Shown: positions 53,176 through 63,529, counted from the stretch's first letter. The stretch is 64,000 nucleotides of DNA from Pelagihabitans sp947500445 (GCF_050589625.1 NZ_JBNGOP010000028.1:7056-71055); one strand, 5' to 3'. Notes: generated by a model from the sequence alone, not told the origin. Numbers and translations: made by a program.

Positions 53176-54513
53176 TTATGCGTGTAGCACAAAATCTCTC
53201 ATCAATACAAAAACACCCGCTCCGGCTACAAAACCGACCAAGGCCAACCAGGTGATTTTTTTGAAGTACCAAAAGAAATCGATCTTTTCCATACCCATGG
53301 CGACCACGCCCGCTGCGGAGCCAATAATCAACATACTACCGCCGGTTCCTGCGGAGTACGCGATAAAATGCCATAAGGGATCATCCAAGGCCTGAGCGAA
53401 CATTCCCATACTTGCCGCTACCAAAGGCACGTTGTCGATTACAGCGGAGCCGACTCCAAAAAGCATGACCACAATATCGGTATTGGGTATCGCCTCGTTC
53501 AAACTTTCCGCATAATGGAACAACATTCCCAACGACTCCAGTGCCGCTACCGCAAGTAAAATACCCAGGAAAAATAGGATACTGGGAAGCTCTATCTTGG
53601 AAAGGGAATGGTGTACGGGGCTATGGTGCCCTTCGGTATCATGCCCTTCGCCCTCTACCGAGGAAATACTAAATTTTGAGCTACTGTATATTTCGGCAAA
53701 AGTGGCCACTATGGCCAAGGATAACATCATTCCCACATAAGGGGGCAAATGGGTTACCGTTTTGAAAAAAGGCACAAAAACGATTGCTCCCAGTCCTAAA
53801 TAAAGCATGAGCGCCCCATATTTGGATTTGGGCGCCTCCAACTCTTCGATATCACTATCGATATTCCCTTGAAAAGCCTTGAACCGACTTGCCAAAAACA
53901 CCGGCACCAACATACATACTATAGAAGGGATCAAAACATGTTCGATCAGTTGTAAGGCCGATACCTTATCGGCAATCCACAACATTGTGGTGGTCACGTC
54001 ACCGATCGGCGACCAGGCACCACCGGCATTTGCCGCAATGATGATGATTCCCGCAAACCAAAGGCGCGTTTCCCTATCCTTTATTACCTTTTGTAGAATG
54101 GTAATCAGTACAATGGTAGCGGTTAGGTTATCGATAATGGCCGATAGAATAAAGGCCAAAATGGAAAACAACCATAGTAATTTTCGCTTGCTCTTAGTAC
54201 GTATAAACCCTTTAATAGTGGCAAAACCATCAAAATAATCGATGATTTCCACTATGGTCATCGCTCCTAACAAGAACACCAGTATCTCTGCCGTTTTGCC
54301 CAAATGATGCAGTAAAATTTCATCGATATGGGTGGGCTCCAGCTCTCTCAATTGCGCGTTCACCTCAAAAACATCCATATGCGATAGGGCGATAATGGCC
54401 CATAAAATGGCCATCATGGCCAAAGCCGGAATCAGCTTATCGATTTTAAGATTGTGTTCAAGGGTAATCGCAAGATAGCCCGCCAAAAAGACGATAATGA
54501 TAATGGTCTCCAT
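53176..54513 (-). CDS. nhaD: Sodium:proton antiporter, NhaD type
   Basis: A 445-residue membrane protein of the ArsB/NhaD permease superfamily with 11-12 spans. Family features: ITLEHNLKIDKLIPALAMM, LLHHLGKTAEILVFLLGAMTIVEIID, AIIDNLTATIVLITIL, and the conserved ANAGGAWSPIGDVTTTMLW, plus SAVIDNVPLVAASM and AGTGGSMLIIGSAAG. Exports sodium in exchange for protons, consistent with a marine lifestyle. 51 bp downstream of nothing coding and 12 bp after the glutamate dehydrogenase gene on the same strand, so likely cotranscribed with it. Confidence 0.92.
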   Translation of the reverse strand: METIIIIVFLAGYLAITLEHNLKIDKLIPALAMMAILWAIIALSHMDVFEVNAQLRELEPTHIDEILLHHLGKTAEILVFLLGAMTIVEIIDYFDGFATIKGFIRTKSKRKLLWLFSILAFILSAIIDNLTATIVLITILQKVIKDRETRLWFAGIIIIAANAGGAWSPIGDVTTTMLWIADKVSALQLIEHVLIPSIVCMLVPVFLASRFKAFQGNIDSDIEELEAPKSKYGALMLYLGLGAIVFVPFFKTVTHLPPYVGMMLSLAIVATFAEIYSSSKFSISSVEGEGHDTEGHHSPVHHSLSKIELPSILFFLGILLAVAALESLGMLFHYAESLNEAIPNTDIVVMLFGVGSAVIDNVPLVAASMGMFAQALDDPLWHFIAYSAGTGGSMLIIGSAAGVVAMGMEKIDFFWYFKKITWLALVGFVAGAGVFVLMRDFVLHA

Positions 54514-54525
54514 ATTCAGTCGGTT

Positions 54526-55770
54526 TTATATAAGTTGTTTTAATGCTAATTCAAATCCGGTTTCGCAGATATTCGTTTTCGATGGATTTTGCTTAAAGAT
54601 ATTCAAAATTGCTTTCCGAATGGTATCGGAAGTATCTTTAAATATCAATTCGTCATCGATGGCCACCCTTTTTTCCATGAAATAGGCAAAAACACGGGCC
54701 ATACCGCAGTTGCTTATAAAGTCGGGCAGCAAACTCACCCTACCATCGGTATACTCCATGATGGGTCCGAAGAAGATTTCCTGATCGGCAAAGGGAACGT
54801 TCGCTCCCGGTGAAATTACTTCCAGACCGGTATCGATCATTTTGGTGATCTGCTCCTTGGTCACCAAACGGGAAGCGGCACAAGGCATAAATATTTCCGT
54901 TCGCAGCGTCCAAATACGCTCGTTCATTTCTTCAAAAGGAATCATGCTATCCGTATCGGCAATCAGGCTATTTCCTTTTTTGTTCAGAAAAAAGTCCTTT
55001 ATTTCCTCAAAAGAAAAGCCGTCCTCGTTGATCACTCCCCCGGCACGGTCGATAATGCCCACGACCTTGGCCCCCATTTGCGCCAAGTAATAGGCCGCGG
55101 CCGAGCCTACGTTTCCAAAACCTTGTATCACGGCTTTTTTGCCCATAACATTGCCACCATAAATGGCGTAGTAGTGGCGAACCGCTTCCGCGACGCCATA
55201 ACCGGTAATCATATCCGCAACGGTGTACTTGCGACGGGCATCGGGCGTATATTGCCCATCTTCCAAGGCTTTGATCACCCCCAATCGCAATTGTCCGATC
55301 CTATTGATCTTATCGGCTTCCGTAGGTTTGAAGTGTCCGTTAAAAACCCCTTCCTGAGGGTGCCACACCCCGGCATCCTCGGTTATCGGTATCACCTCAT
55401 GAATTTCGTCGACATTGAGGTCTCCACCGGTTCCATAATAGCTTTTCAACAATGGGGAAACGGCCCGGTACCAACGTTCCAATACGCCGGCTTTTCTTGG
55501 GTCGTTGGGATTAAAGTTGATTCCCGATTTTGCCCCGCCGATCGGGGGACCGGACACCGTAAATTTCACTTCCATGGTTTTGGCCAGGGAGAGCACCTCG
55601 TTCATATCCAAACCCTCGCGCATTCGCGTACCACCGCCGGCGGCGCCGCCACGTAGGGAGTTGATCACCGTCCAACCCTCCGCTTCCGTTTCGGAATCTT
55701 TCCAATTGAAAACGATTTCCGGTTGTTTTTTCTCATACGTTTTAAGCAACTTCTTCATTTCTGTAAACAT
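54526..55770 (-). CDS. Glu/Leu/Phe/Val family dehydrogenase (glutamate dehydrogenase-like)
   Basis: A 414-residue amino-acid dehydrogenase. The catalytic motif lies in VSGPPIGGAKSGINFNP (lysine), with YGTGGDLNVDE, then the NAD(P) Rossmann domain VIQGFGNVGSAAAYYLAQMGAKVVGIID. It deaminates an amino acid, probably glutamate, to the keto acid. Start at ATG 55770 or 55758. A TAnnTTTG-type promoter lies upstream. Convergent context with gltBD nearby gives the window both directions of glutamate/ammonia exchange. Confidence 0.9.
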   Translation of the reverse strand: MFTEMKKLLKTYEKKQPEIVFNWKDSETEAEGWTVINSLRGGAAGGGTRMREGLDMNEVLSLAKTMEVKFTVSGPPIGGAKSGINFNPNDPRKAGVLERWYRAVSPLLKSYYGTGGDLNVDEIHEVIPITEDAGVWHPQEGVFNGHFKPTEADKINRIGQLRLGVIKALEDGQYTPDARRKYTVADMITGYGVAEAVRHYYAIYGGNVMGKKAVIQGFGNVGSAAAYYLAQMGAKVVGIIDRAGGVINEDGFSFEEIKDFFLNKKGNSLIADTDSMIPFEEMNERIWTLRTEIFMPCAASRLVTKEQITKMIDTGLEVISPGANVPFADQEIFFGPIMEYTDGRVSLLPDFISNCGMARVFAYFMEKRVAIDDELIFKDTSDTIRKAILNIFKQNPSKTNICETGFELALKQLI

Positions 55771-55886
55771 TTAATTATGCAATCCTTTACTCCTTTGTTT
55801 CGGTACCAAAAAATTTCATTAGCCCCAAAGGGGTCACTGCTGATCCATAATCGTTCGTTTAAAACCTATTTCAATTCTCCCAAAAA

Positions 55887-55914
55887 CAAATATAAAGATT
55901 TGATGTGGTTCAAA
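55887..55914 (-). promoter_or_regulatory. Candidate promoter of the dehydrogenase/nhaD unit
   Basis: On the minus strand TTTG is followed after 16 bases by TATATTTG, matching the Bacteroidetes -33/-7 pattern with slightly short spacing; 117 bp upstream of the ATG. Confidence 0.45.
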
Positions 55915-55985
55915 ATCACTTGGTACGGCTTTATATGAAAACACAAAACAAGACGGTATACCATATGTTTTTTCGAAGCTTCTCG

Positions 55986-55993
55986 TATCTTTG
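55986..55993 (+). promoter_or_regulatory. -7 element of the acyl-CoA dehydrogenase promoter
   Basis: TATCTTTG matches TAnnTTTG 29 bp before the ATG at 56022. Its presence inside the longer upstream open frame argues for the downstream start. Confidence 0.5.
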
Positions 55994-56021
55994 TGGGACG
56001 ACTTTTAAAAATGATAACGCT

Positions 56022-57164
56022 ATGGATTTTTCACTTTCGGAAGAGCATCAAATGATACAACAGGCGGCAAGGGATTTTGCCCAAAATGAATTGTTGCCCG
56101 AAGTTATCGAACGGGACGATGCACAACGTTTCCCCACGGAACAGATCAAAAAACTGGGGGAACTCGGTTTTATGGGCATGATGGTAGGAACGGAATACAA
56201 CGGTAGTGGTATGGACACCCTGTCCTACGTTATCGCCATGGAAGAACTATCCAAAATAGACGCCTCGGCTTCCGTAGTCGTATCGGTAAACAACTCTTTG
56301 GTCTGTTATGGCCTGGAAACCTACGGTACCGAAGCACAAAAACAAAAATACCTGACCCGTTTGGCCTCCGGTGAAATTATAGGCGCTTTTTGCCTGTCGG
56401 AGCCGGAAGCGGGAAGTGATGCCACTTCCCAAAAGACCACGGCCATCGATAAAGGCGACCACTACATATTGAACGGCACCAAAAACTGGATTACCAACGG
56501 CAGCAGTGCGGAGGTCTACCTTGTTATTGCACAGACCGATCGGGAAAAAGGCCATCGCGGCATTAACGCCCTGATCGTAGAAAAAGGAATGCCGGGCTTT
56601 GAAATAGGACCCAAAGAAAACAAACTGGGCATCCGCGGGAGCGACACCCATTCCTTGAATTTTAATGATGTAGAGGTCCCCAAAGAAAACCGTATCGGAG
56701 AAGATGGTTTCGGATTCAAATTCGCGATGAAAACCCTTGCGGGAGGGCGTATCGGTATTGCTGCCCAAGCATTGGGCATTGCCGCCGGTGCTTACGAATT
56801 GGCCTTAAAATACTCCAAGGAGCGCAAGGCTTTTGGAACCGAAATAAGCAACCACCAGGCCATTGCCTTTAAGCTGGCCGATATGCACACGCAAATCGAG
56901 GCGGCGCGCCATATGGTCTACAAGGCCGCTTGGGACAAGGACAATGGCCACAATTACGACCTCTCCGGGGCAATGGCCAAATTGTATGCTTCACAGGTAG
57001 CCATGGAAACCACCGTGGAAGCCGTTCAAATACATGGTGGCAACGGTTTTGTAAAGGACTATCATGTAGAACGGTTGATGCGCGATGCCAAAATTACCCA
57101 GATTTACGAAGGCACCTCGGAAATACAAAAAATCGTTATTTCAAGAAGTGTCCTGAAGGACTAG
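56022..57164 (+). CDS. Acyl-CoA dehydrogenase
   Basis: A 380-residue flavoprotein. ATG 56022 (MDFSLSEEHQMIQ) is chosen; a frame open from 55905 adds unrelated residues and covers the promoter. Motifs: EIIGAFCLSEPEAGSDA, KNWITNGSSAEVYLVIAQT, KLGIRGSDTHSLNFNDVEVP, RIGIAAQALGIAAGAYELAL, and near the end QIHGGNGFVKDYHVERLMRD and IYEGTSEIQK with the catalytic glutamate. Fits short-chain/butyryl-CoA dehydrogenases. First step of beta-oxidation or branched-chain catabolism. Confidence 0.94.
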   Translation: MDFSLSEEHQMIQQAARDFAQNELLPEVIERDDAQRFPTEQIKKLGELGFMGMMVGTEYNGSGMDTLSYVIAMEELSKIDASASVVVSVNNSLVCYGLETYGTEAQKQKYLTRLASGEIIGAFCLSEPEAGSDATSQKTTAIDKGDHYILNGTKNWITNGSSAEVYLVIAQTDREKGHRGINALIVEKGMPGFEIGPKENKLGIRGSDTHSLNFNDVEVPKENRIGEDGFGFKFAMKTLAGGRIGIAAQALGIAAGAYELALKYSKERKAFGTEISNHQAIAFKLADMHTQIEAARHMVYKAAWDKDNGHNYDLSGAMAKLYASQVAMETTVEAVQIHGGNGFVKDYHVERLMRDAKITQIYEGTSEIQKIVISRSVLKD

Positions 57165-57444
57165 TTCCTACTATTTCTTTGTTTTGCCCGGACCACCGAT
57201 ACGGAGGATAGGGTATCACGATCGGATATTAAAATACACACCCTTCAAAACACCCCCTAGACTTGAGGGGGTAACGTTGTATTTAGCCTGATATTCTGTT
57301 ACCGCGATAAAAAATTAAGGGGAATGTGTTACAAAAGACCACTTCTGCGCCACCACACCCCCTAAATACTTGAGCGGATTGGTTTTTAACCTTAATTTTA
57401 ATGGAATTCTAAAATTTACCCTCAAAAAATTCACATCTGAGCAT
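57165..57444. other. Intergenic region before gltB with a duplicated box
   Basis: No gene. CACCCCCTAGACTTGAG (57251-57267) and CACCCCCTAAATACTTGAG (57356-57374) are similar direct repeats about 105 bp apart; the first also forms a CCCCCT/AGGGGG hairpin without a T-run. Their role is unknown. Confidence 0.45.
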
Positions 57445-57480
57445 TTTTCAAGGTTTTATTTGAAACCTTGGTTTTTTTTT
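57445..57480 (+). terminator. Rho-independent terminator between acyl-CoA dehydrogenase and gltB
   Basis: Stem CAAGGTTT / AAACCTTG, 6 nt loop, then G and nine T. It lies upstream of the gltB promoter, so it ends upstream transcription rather than attenuating gltB. Confidence 0.8.
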
Positions 57481-57498
57481 GGTGATTTAAAAAAAAGG

Positions 57499-57530
57499 TT
57501 GAACATTATTCAGGCAAAAGTATATTTTTG
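57499..57530 (+). promoter_or_regulatory. gltB promoter
   Basis: TTG (57499-57501), 21 bases, then TATTTTTG (57523-57530), matching the Bacteroidetes -33/-7 promoter. The ATG at 57548 lies 17 bp further, giving a short leader. Confidence 0.6.
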
Positions 57531-57547
57531 AGGAAATACCATAATTT

Positions 57548-60500
57548 ATGACGTTGAAGAAGCAAGGGTTATACCTACCGGAATTTGAGCATGACAACTG
57601 TGGCGCAGGTTTTATTTGTAGCCTTAAAGGAAAAAAATCGAACGATATCATCCATAAGGCTTTGGAGATATTGGATAAGCTGGAACATCGAGGCGCGGTA
57701 AGTGCCGATGGAAAGACGGGTGATGGCGCAGGGATCTTGATCGACATTCCACATGATTTTTTTCAGGACGAATGCGATTTCGAACTTCCCGAATACGGCA
57801 CCTATGCCGTGAGCAATGTTTTTTTACCGCAAAAAGAGAACCAACGTAATTTTTGCATCTCCGTTTTTGAGGAAAATATCAAAAAACAGGGATTGCGCTT
57901 GCTCGGTTGGCGCGATGTGCCGGTAAACCGATCGGTACCTGGTAGAATCGCAATGGAGACCGAACCTTATGTGAAGCAGGTTTTCATAGCGAAGCATTCC
58001 GAAGAACAGGAAGCGTTCGATTTTCATTTGAAACTGTTCATCGTACGTAAAGTTACTGAACACGCCATACTGAACTCCAAACTGTCGGAGCGCAAGTTTT
58101 TTTATGTGCCCAGCCTTTCCACAAAAATTATCATTTTCAAGGGGCTTTTAATGCCCAAGGACATTAGCCTATACTACAAAGATTTAATGGACCCCAGGGT
58201 AGTGACCCGTTTGTCATTGGTACACCAGCGGTTTTCGACCAATACCTTCCCTACCTGGGACTTGGCACAACCGTTCCGATATATGTGCCACAATGGCGAG
58301 ATCAATACCCTACGTGGCAACGTTTCCCGAATGCGATCCCGAGAAGAACTTCTTAAGAGCGATTGGTTCGGAGATGAAATAAAAAATATCCTTCCCATTA
58401 TATTACCCGGAAAATCAGATTCCGCTACCATGGATATGGTGGTAGAGCTCTTATTGATGACCGGTCGTTCGCTACCAGAGGTCATGATGATTTTGGTACC
58501 CGAGGCATGGGAAAAGAATTCGGAAATGTCGGAAGCAAAACGGGCCTTTTATGAGTATCATTCCTGTATGATGGAGCCTTGGGACGGCCCTGCATCCATC
58601 CCTTTTACCGATGGAAATTTTATTGGAGCGGTTTTGGACCGAAACGGATTACGCCCCTCGCGCTACTCGGTAACCAAAGACGGTTATGTTATTATGTCGT
58701 CCGAAACGGGCGTTGTGGATATCGCCCCTGAAAACGTGTCGTTCCACGGCCGTTTGGAGCCTGGAAAAATGTTTTTGGTAAACATGGAAGAGGGCAGGAT
58801 CGTGAACGATGAGGAAATTAAGGAAGAAATTGCCAAAAGCCGACCCTATCAAAAATGGCTCGACGCCAACTTGGTACACCTAAAGGACATTCCTTATAAT
58901 GATTGCCCCTTATTTTTAGGAGAGGCTTCCCTTGAAAAGCGAAAATCGGCCTTTGGATATACTCTTGAGGATATCAATACCATTATTTTGCCCATGGGCA
59001 AGAATGCCAAGGAACCCATCGGTTCTATGGGGTCGGACACGCCAATTGCCGTGTTATCGGAACGCCCACAATTGATCTACAATTATTTCAAACAACTGTT
59101 CGCACAGGTAACCAATCCACCCTTGGACGGCATCCGGGAAGAATTGATTACGGACATCAGCCTTACCCTTGGAAGCGACCAGAACATTTTTGATTTTAGC
59201 GAACTGCACTGTAGAAAACTAAAGATCCAGAATCCGGTCATCTCTAAGGAAGATCTTGACAAAATAAAAAATTACGATGCCAGCCCCGATTATAGGGTGA
59301 CCTCCATTCCCATGCTGTATGAAATACAACATGGATACAACGGACTTGAGAATGCATTGGAAGCGATCCTTGAGAAAACGGAAAAGGAAATCGATCAAGG
59401 AACCAATATCGTTATCCTTTCCGATAGGAACGTAAGCGATACCATGGCACCGATACCCGCCTTGTTGGCCTGCTCTTTTATCAATAGCGGTCTGCAACGT
59501 TTGGGAAAACGCTCCAAGGTAAGCATCATCATCGAGTCGGCAGAGCCTAGGGAAGTACATCATTTTGCACTATTGTTCGGCTTTGGGGCAAGTGCCATCA
59601 ACCCTTACCTGGTAAACGAGATTATCGCGGAACAGATCGAAGATAACGATATCGAGGTCACTTTTGAGGAAGCCATAAAGAACTACAACAAGGCCATAGG
59701 GAAAGGCATTTTAAAGGTGATGAACAAAATTGGTATCTCCACCTTAAATTCCTACCGAGGGTCGCAACTTTTTGAGTGTATCGGAATCAATTCCACCGTG
59801 GTGGACACGTATTTCCCGAACACGCCTACGCGTATACAGGGTATCGGACTCTACCAGATCGAAAAAGAAATTTCAAAAAGGCACGCGAAAGCATTTGCCG
59901 AAAAAGAAGTGGCGGCAAACCTCGACCTTGAAATGGGCGGGGAATACCGATGGCGAAGAGACGGGGAAAAACACATGTTCAACCCCCTATCCGTAGCCAC
60001 CTTGCAAAAAGCGGTAAGAAACAACGAATCCAACACCTATAAGGAATTTTCCCAAATGGTAAACGAACAGTCGAAAAGCTTGATGACCATTAGGGGGCTG
60101 TTCGAATTTTCGAATTACGACCCTATTCCCTTGGAAGAGGTAGAGCCATGGACCGAAATCGTGAAACGTTTTAAAACCGGGGCCATGTCATACGGCTCCA
60201 TAAGCAAGGAGGCACATGAAAACCTTGCCATAGCCATGAACCGTATCGGAGGAAAAAGTAATTCCGGTGAAGGTGGTGAAGATTCCGAACGTTTTTACAA
60301 AAACGCATCGGGTAACTGGCGTAACAGCGCGATCAAACAAGTAGCTTCGGGACGTTTTGGAGTAACTTCGGATTACCTGACCAACGCCCAGGAAATTCAA
60401 ATTAAAATGGCCCAGGGCGCAAAACCCGGTGAAGGGGGACAACTTCCCGGACCAAAAGTAAACCCTGCGATAGCAAAAACCAGAAATTCTACCCCTTATG

Positions 60501-62053
60501 TAGGGCTGATTTCGCCACCGCCGCATCATGATATTTATTCCATTGAGGATCTGTCCCAACTTATTTTCGATTTAAAATCGGCCAACCGTAAAGCACGGAT
60601 CAACGTAAAGCTGGTTTCGGAGGTAGGTGTCGGCACCGTAGCGGCAGGAGTATCCAAAGCCAAGGCCGATGTTATCCTCGTTTCCGGTTTTGACGGAGGT
60701 ACAGGAGCATCGCCCCTCACCTCTCTCAAACATGCTGGACTCCCATGGGAACTCGGAATTGCGGAAGCGCAACAGACCTTGGTGATGAACGACCTTCGAA
60801 ACCGTATCGTTCTGGAATGTGATGGACAGTTAAAAACGGGACGCGATGTTGCCGTTGCCTGTTTATTGGGTGCCGAAGAGTTTGGCTTTGCCACAGCACC
60901 CTTGGTCGCTTCGGGCTGTATAATGATGCGCGTATGCCATTTGAATACCTGTCCGGTAGGCATCGCCACACAAAACCCCGATTTGCGGAAGAAATTCAAG
61001 GGAAAACCCGAACATGTGGTAAACTACATGTATTTCGTTGCCCAGGAACTACGGGAGATTATGGCCCAGTTAGGGTTCCGTACCGTTAATGAGATGGTCG
61101 GGCAAGTACAAAAACTAGATCGTAAAAAAGCGATAGACCACTACAAGTCGGCAGGTATCGATTTAACCCCGATCTTGCACGAAGTAGATGTTCCCGCTGG
61201 TACCAAGTTTTACAACACCCAGAAACAACAGCACAACATCGAGAATTCCATTGAATTCGATATTATCGAAAAAGCGAACCCTTCCCTCTTTCGAAAAGAA
61301 AAGCTAACGTTGGACTTCCCTATAAAAAATACGGACAGGGCCGTAGGTGCCATCGTCAGTAACGAAATTTCCAAAGTGTATGGCGCACAGGGACTCCCGA
61401 TCAACACGTTAAAAATCAATTTCACCGGTTCGGCGGGCCAGAGTTTTGGGGCATTTGCCACCAGAGGGCTAACCCTGACCGTAAACGGGAATACCAATGA
61501 CTACCTTGGAAAAGGGCTTTCCGGGGCAAAATTGGTCATCAAGGTCCCCGACGGGTCCACCATCGTTCCGGAGGACAATGTTATTACCGGAAACGTAACC
61601 TTATACGGTGCTACAGCGGGCCGTGCCTATATCAACGGAAAGGCAGGAGAACGTTTTTGCGTACGGAACTCCGGTGCCAAGACCGTGGTAGAAGGTATCG
61701 GTGATCATGGATGTGAGTACATGACCGGTGGCGTAGCCGTAATTTTAGGAGAAGTAGGAAGAAACTTCGGTGCGGGAATGAGCGGAGGTATCGCTTTTGT
61801 TTACGACAAAAACAAAACCTTTGAAAAGAACTGTAACAAGGAAGCGTTGAACCTACTGAAGGTTGAAGAGGAAGCCGATATCAAACAATTGAAAGACCTC
61901 ATTGAAAGCCACTACAACTATACCATGAGTCCTTTGGCACAACGTATTTTGGAAAATTGGGAAAGTTGTTTAAAGGACTTTGTAAAAGTCTTTCCAGAGG
62001 AGTACCGCCAAGCATTGATTCGCTTGGAAAATGAAAAATTAGAAACAATATAG
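57548..62053 (+). CDS. gltB: Glutamate synthase large (alpha) subunit
   Basis: A 1501-residue enzyme of normal length. After a short propeptide, the glutaminase cysteine is Cys 18 in EHDNCGAGF. Class II amidotransferase domain (about 18-430), central domain, FMN-binding synthase barrel (about 820-1190; ARINVKLVSEVGVGTVAAG, SGFDGGTGASPLTSLKHAG), the 3Fe-4S cysteines in CIMMRVCHLNTCPVG (C-x5-C-x4-C), and the C-terminal right-handed beta-helix. Transfers the glutamine amide to 2-oxoglutarate. Followed after 9 bp by gltD. Confidence 0.96.
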   Translation: MTLKKQGLYLPEFEHDNCGAGFICSLKGKKSNDIIHKALEILDKLEHRGAVSADGKTGDGAGILIDIPHDFFQDECDFELPEYGTYAVSNVFLPQKENQRNFCISVFEENIKKQGLRLLGWRDVPVNRSVPGRIAMETEPYVKQVFIAKHSEEQEAFDFHLKLFIVRKVTEHAILNSKLSERKFFYVPSLSTKIIIFKGLLMPKDISLYYKDLMDPRVVTRLSLVHQRFSTNTFPTWDLAQPFRYMCHNGEINTLRGNVSRMRSREELLKSDWFGDEIKNILPIILPGKSDSATMDMVVELLLMTGRSLPEVMMILVPEAWEKNSEMSEAKRAFYEYHSCMMEPWDGPASIPFTDGNFIGAVLDRNGLRPSRYSVTKDGYVIMSSETGVVDIAPENVSFHGRLEPGKMFLVNMEEGRIVNDEEIKEEIAKSRPYQKWLDANLVHLKDIPYNDCPLFLGEASLEKRKSAFGYTLEDINTIILPMGKNAKEPIGSMGSDTPIAVLSERPQLIYNYFKQLFAQVTNPPLDGIREELITDISLTLGSDQNIFDFSELHCRKLKIQNPVISKEDLDKIKNYDASPDYRVTSIPMLYEIQHGYNGLENALEAILEKTEKEIDQGTNIVILSDRNVSDTMAPIPALLACSFINSGLQRLGKRSKVSIIIESAEPREVHHFALLFGFGASAINPYLVNEIIAEQIEDNDIEVTFEEAIKNYNKAIGKGILKVMNKIGISTLNSYRGSQLFECIGINSTVVDTYFPNTPTRIQGIGLYQIEKEISKRHAKAFAEKEVAANLDLEMGGEYRWRRDGEKHMFNPLSVATLQKAVRNNESNTYKEFSQMVNEQSKSLMTIRGLFEFSNYDPIPLEEVEPWTEIVKRFKTGAMSYGSISKEAHENLAIAMNRIGGKSNSGEGGEDSERFYKNASGNWRNSAIKQVASGRFGVTSDYLTNAQEIQIKMAQGAKPGEGGQLPGPKVNPAIAKTRNSTPYVGLISPPPHHDIYSIEDLSQLIFDLKSANRKARINVKLVSEVGVGTVAAGVSKAKADVILVSGFDGGTGASPLTSLKHAGLPWELGIAEAQQTLVMNDLRNRIVLECDGQLKTGRDVAVACLLGAEEFGFATAPLVASGCIMMRVCHLNTCPVGIATQNPDLRKKFKGKPEHVVNYMYFVAQELREIMAQLGFRTVNEMVGQVQKLDRKKAIDHYKSAGIDLTPILHEVDVPAGTKFYNTQKQQHNIENSIEFDIIEKANPSLFRKEKLTLDFPIKNTDRAVGAIVSNEISKVYGAQGLPINTLKINFTGSAGQSFGAFATRGLTLTVNGNTNDYLGKGLSGAKLVIKVPDGSTIVPEDNVITGNVTLYGATAGRAYINGKAGERFCVRNSGAKTVVEGIGDHGCEYMTGGVAVILGEVGRNFGAGMSGGIAFVYDKNKTFEKNCNKEALNLLKVEEEADIKQLKDLIESHYNYTMSPLAQRILENWESCLKDFVKVFPEEYRQALIRLENEKLETI

Positions 62054-62062
62054 CGCGAGAAT

Positions 62063-63529
62063 ATGGGCAAGACAACGGGATTTTTAGAATTCGAACGAAA
62101 AATAGAGGCATACGACCCTGCAGAGGAGCGGGTAAAACATTATAAGGAGTTTACGGTACCCTTAAAGGAACCGGAGCTTAAGGATCAAGGGGCGCGATGT
62201 ATGGATTGTGGTATTCCTTTTTGCCATAGCGGTTGTCCGTTAGGGAACCTTATTCCGGATTTTAACGATGCCGTGTATCGCGGAAAGTGGGAAAAAGCTG
62301 CCGAAATATTACACTCCACCAACAATTTTCCCGAGTTTACGGGACGCTTGTGCCCCGCTCCATGCGAGGAAGCTTGTGTACTGGGAATTAACGAAGACCC
62401 GGTAACCATTGAAAATATTGAAAAGAACATTGTAGAGAAAGCTTTTGACAAAGGATGGGTAAAAGCGGTACCGCCGACCAATAGGACTACCAAAAAAGTG
62501 GCCGTTATCGGATCGGGGCCCGCAGGTTTGGCCACCGCCCAACAGCTCAACCGTGCCGGACATTCCGTAACGGTGTTTGAAAGGGACGAGAAACCTGGTG
62601 GACTATTGCGTTATGGTATTCCCGATTTTAAGATGGAAAAAAATGTTATCGATCGTCGGCTCGCCGTTTTGGAAGAAGAAGGTATCGTATTCAAATGCGG
62701 GGTACATGTAGGGGTCGATATCAAAGCGGATGCGCTAAAGGCCGATTTTGACGCTGTAGTGCTTTGTGGTGGCGCCACGGTGCGCAGAAATTTGCCCATT
62801 GAAGGTGCCGACCTTAAAGGTGTGGTACAGGCGATGGACTTTCTTCCCCAAAATAACCGTCGGGTCGCCGGTGTAACCGATTTTGAAATAGAACTAATCG
62901 CCAAGGATAAGGATGTTGTGGTCATCGGTGGTGGAGATACGGGATCTGACTGTATCGGTACTTCCATTCGTCATGGGGCCAACTCGGTTTCCAATTTTGA
63001 GATCATGCCCATGGCCACTACGGAACGGCCGGAAGGACAACCTTGGCCGTATTGGCCGATGCGATTGCGTACCAGCTCATCACACAAAGAAGGTGCCGAA
63101 CGCTTTTTCAGCATCTCTACCAAGAAATTTGTCGGAGATGCCGATGGCAATCTCAAAGGACTGGTGACCTCCGAGGTAGAATGGATCAAACAACCCGGAA
63201 AACGTCCCCTGTTACAGGAAGTTCCCGGAACGGAAAAGGAATGGAAATGTGAATTGGCCCTTTTGGCCCTTGGCTTTACCGGTTCTGAAATGACCGTTGC
63301 GGAACAGCTCGGGCTTGAGGCGGATAACCGTACCAACATTAAAGCGACGGAAAAAAATTATGCTACCAATGTTCCCGGGGTATTTGTGGCGGGAGACCAG
63401 CGAAGGGGACAATCCCTTATCGTTTGGGCCATTTCCGAAGGTAGGCAAGCGGCACATCATGTAGATGCCTATCTTATGGGAAAATCCTATTTACCCTTAA
63501 AAGGTGAAGGAGATCTACCTAGGGTATAA
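62063..63529 (+). CDS. gltD: Glutamate synthase small (beta) subunit
   Basis: A 488-residue FAD/NADPH oxidoreductase. N-terminal iron-sulfur cysteines CMDCGIPFCHSGCPLGN and RLCPAPCEEACVLG, FAD motif VIGSGPAGLATAQQL, GGLLRYGIPDFKMEK, NADPH motif VVIGGGDTGSDCIGT, and the closing GVFVAGDQRRGQSLIVWAI. Passes electrons from NADPH to the large subunit. Operon with gltB; a terminator follows. Confidence 0.96.
   Translation: MGKTTGFLEFERKIEAYDPAEERVKHYKEFTVPLKEPELKDQGARCMDCGIPFCHSGCPLGNLIPDFNDAVYRGKWEKAAEILHSTNNFPEFTGRLCPAPCEEACVLGINEDPVTIENIEKNIVEKAFDKGWVKAVPPTNRTTKKVAVIGSGPAGLATAQQLNRAGHSVTVFERDEKPGGLLRYGIPDFKMEKNVIDRRLAVLEEEGIVFKCGVHVGVDIKADALKADFDAVVLCGGATVRRNLPIEGADLKGVVQAMDFLPQNNRRVAGVTDFEIELIAKDKDVVVIGGGDTGSDCIGTSIRHGANSVSNFEIMPMATTERPEGQPWPYWPMRLRTSSSHKEGAERFFSISTKKFVGDADGNLKGLVTSEVEWIKQPGKRPLLQEVPGTEKEWKCELALLALGFTGSEMTVAEQLGLEADNRTNIKATEKNYATNVPGVFVAGDQRRGQSLIVWAISEGRQAAHHVDAYLMGKSYLPLKGEGDLPRV

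Noticed and set aside
55078..55656. 192-codon plus-strand frame opposite glutamate dehydrogenase
   Set aside because: Antisense to conserved catalytic and cofactor motifs.
57445..57480. Attenuator or riboswitch for gltB
   Set aside because: A good promoter lies downstream of the hairpin, so the terminator is not in the gltB leader.
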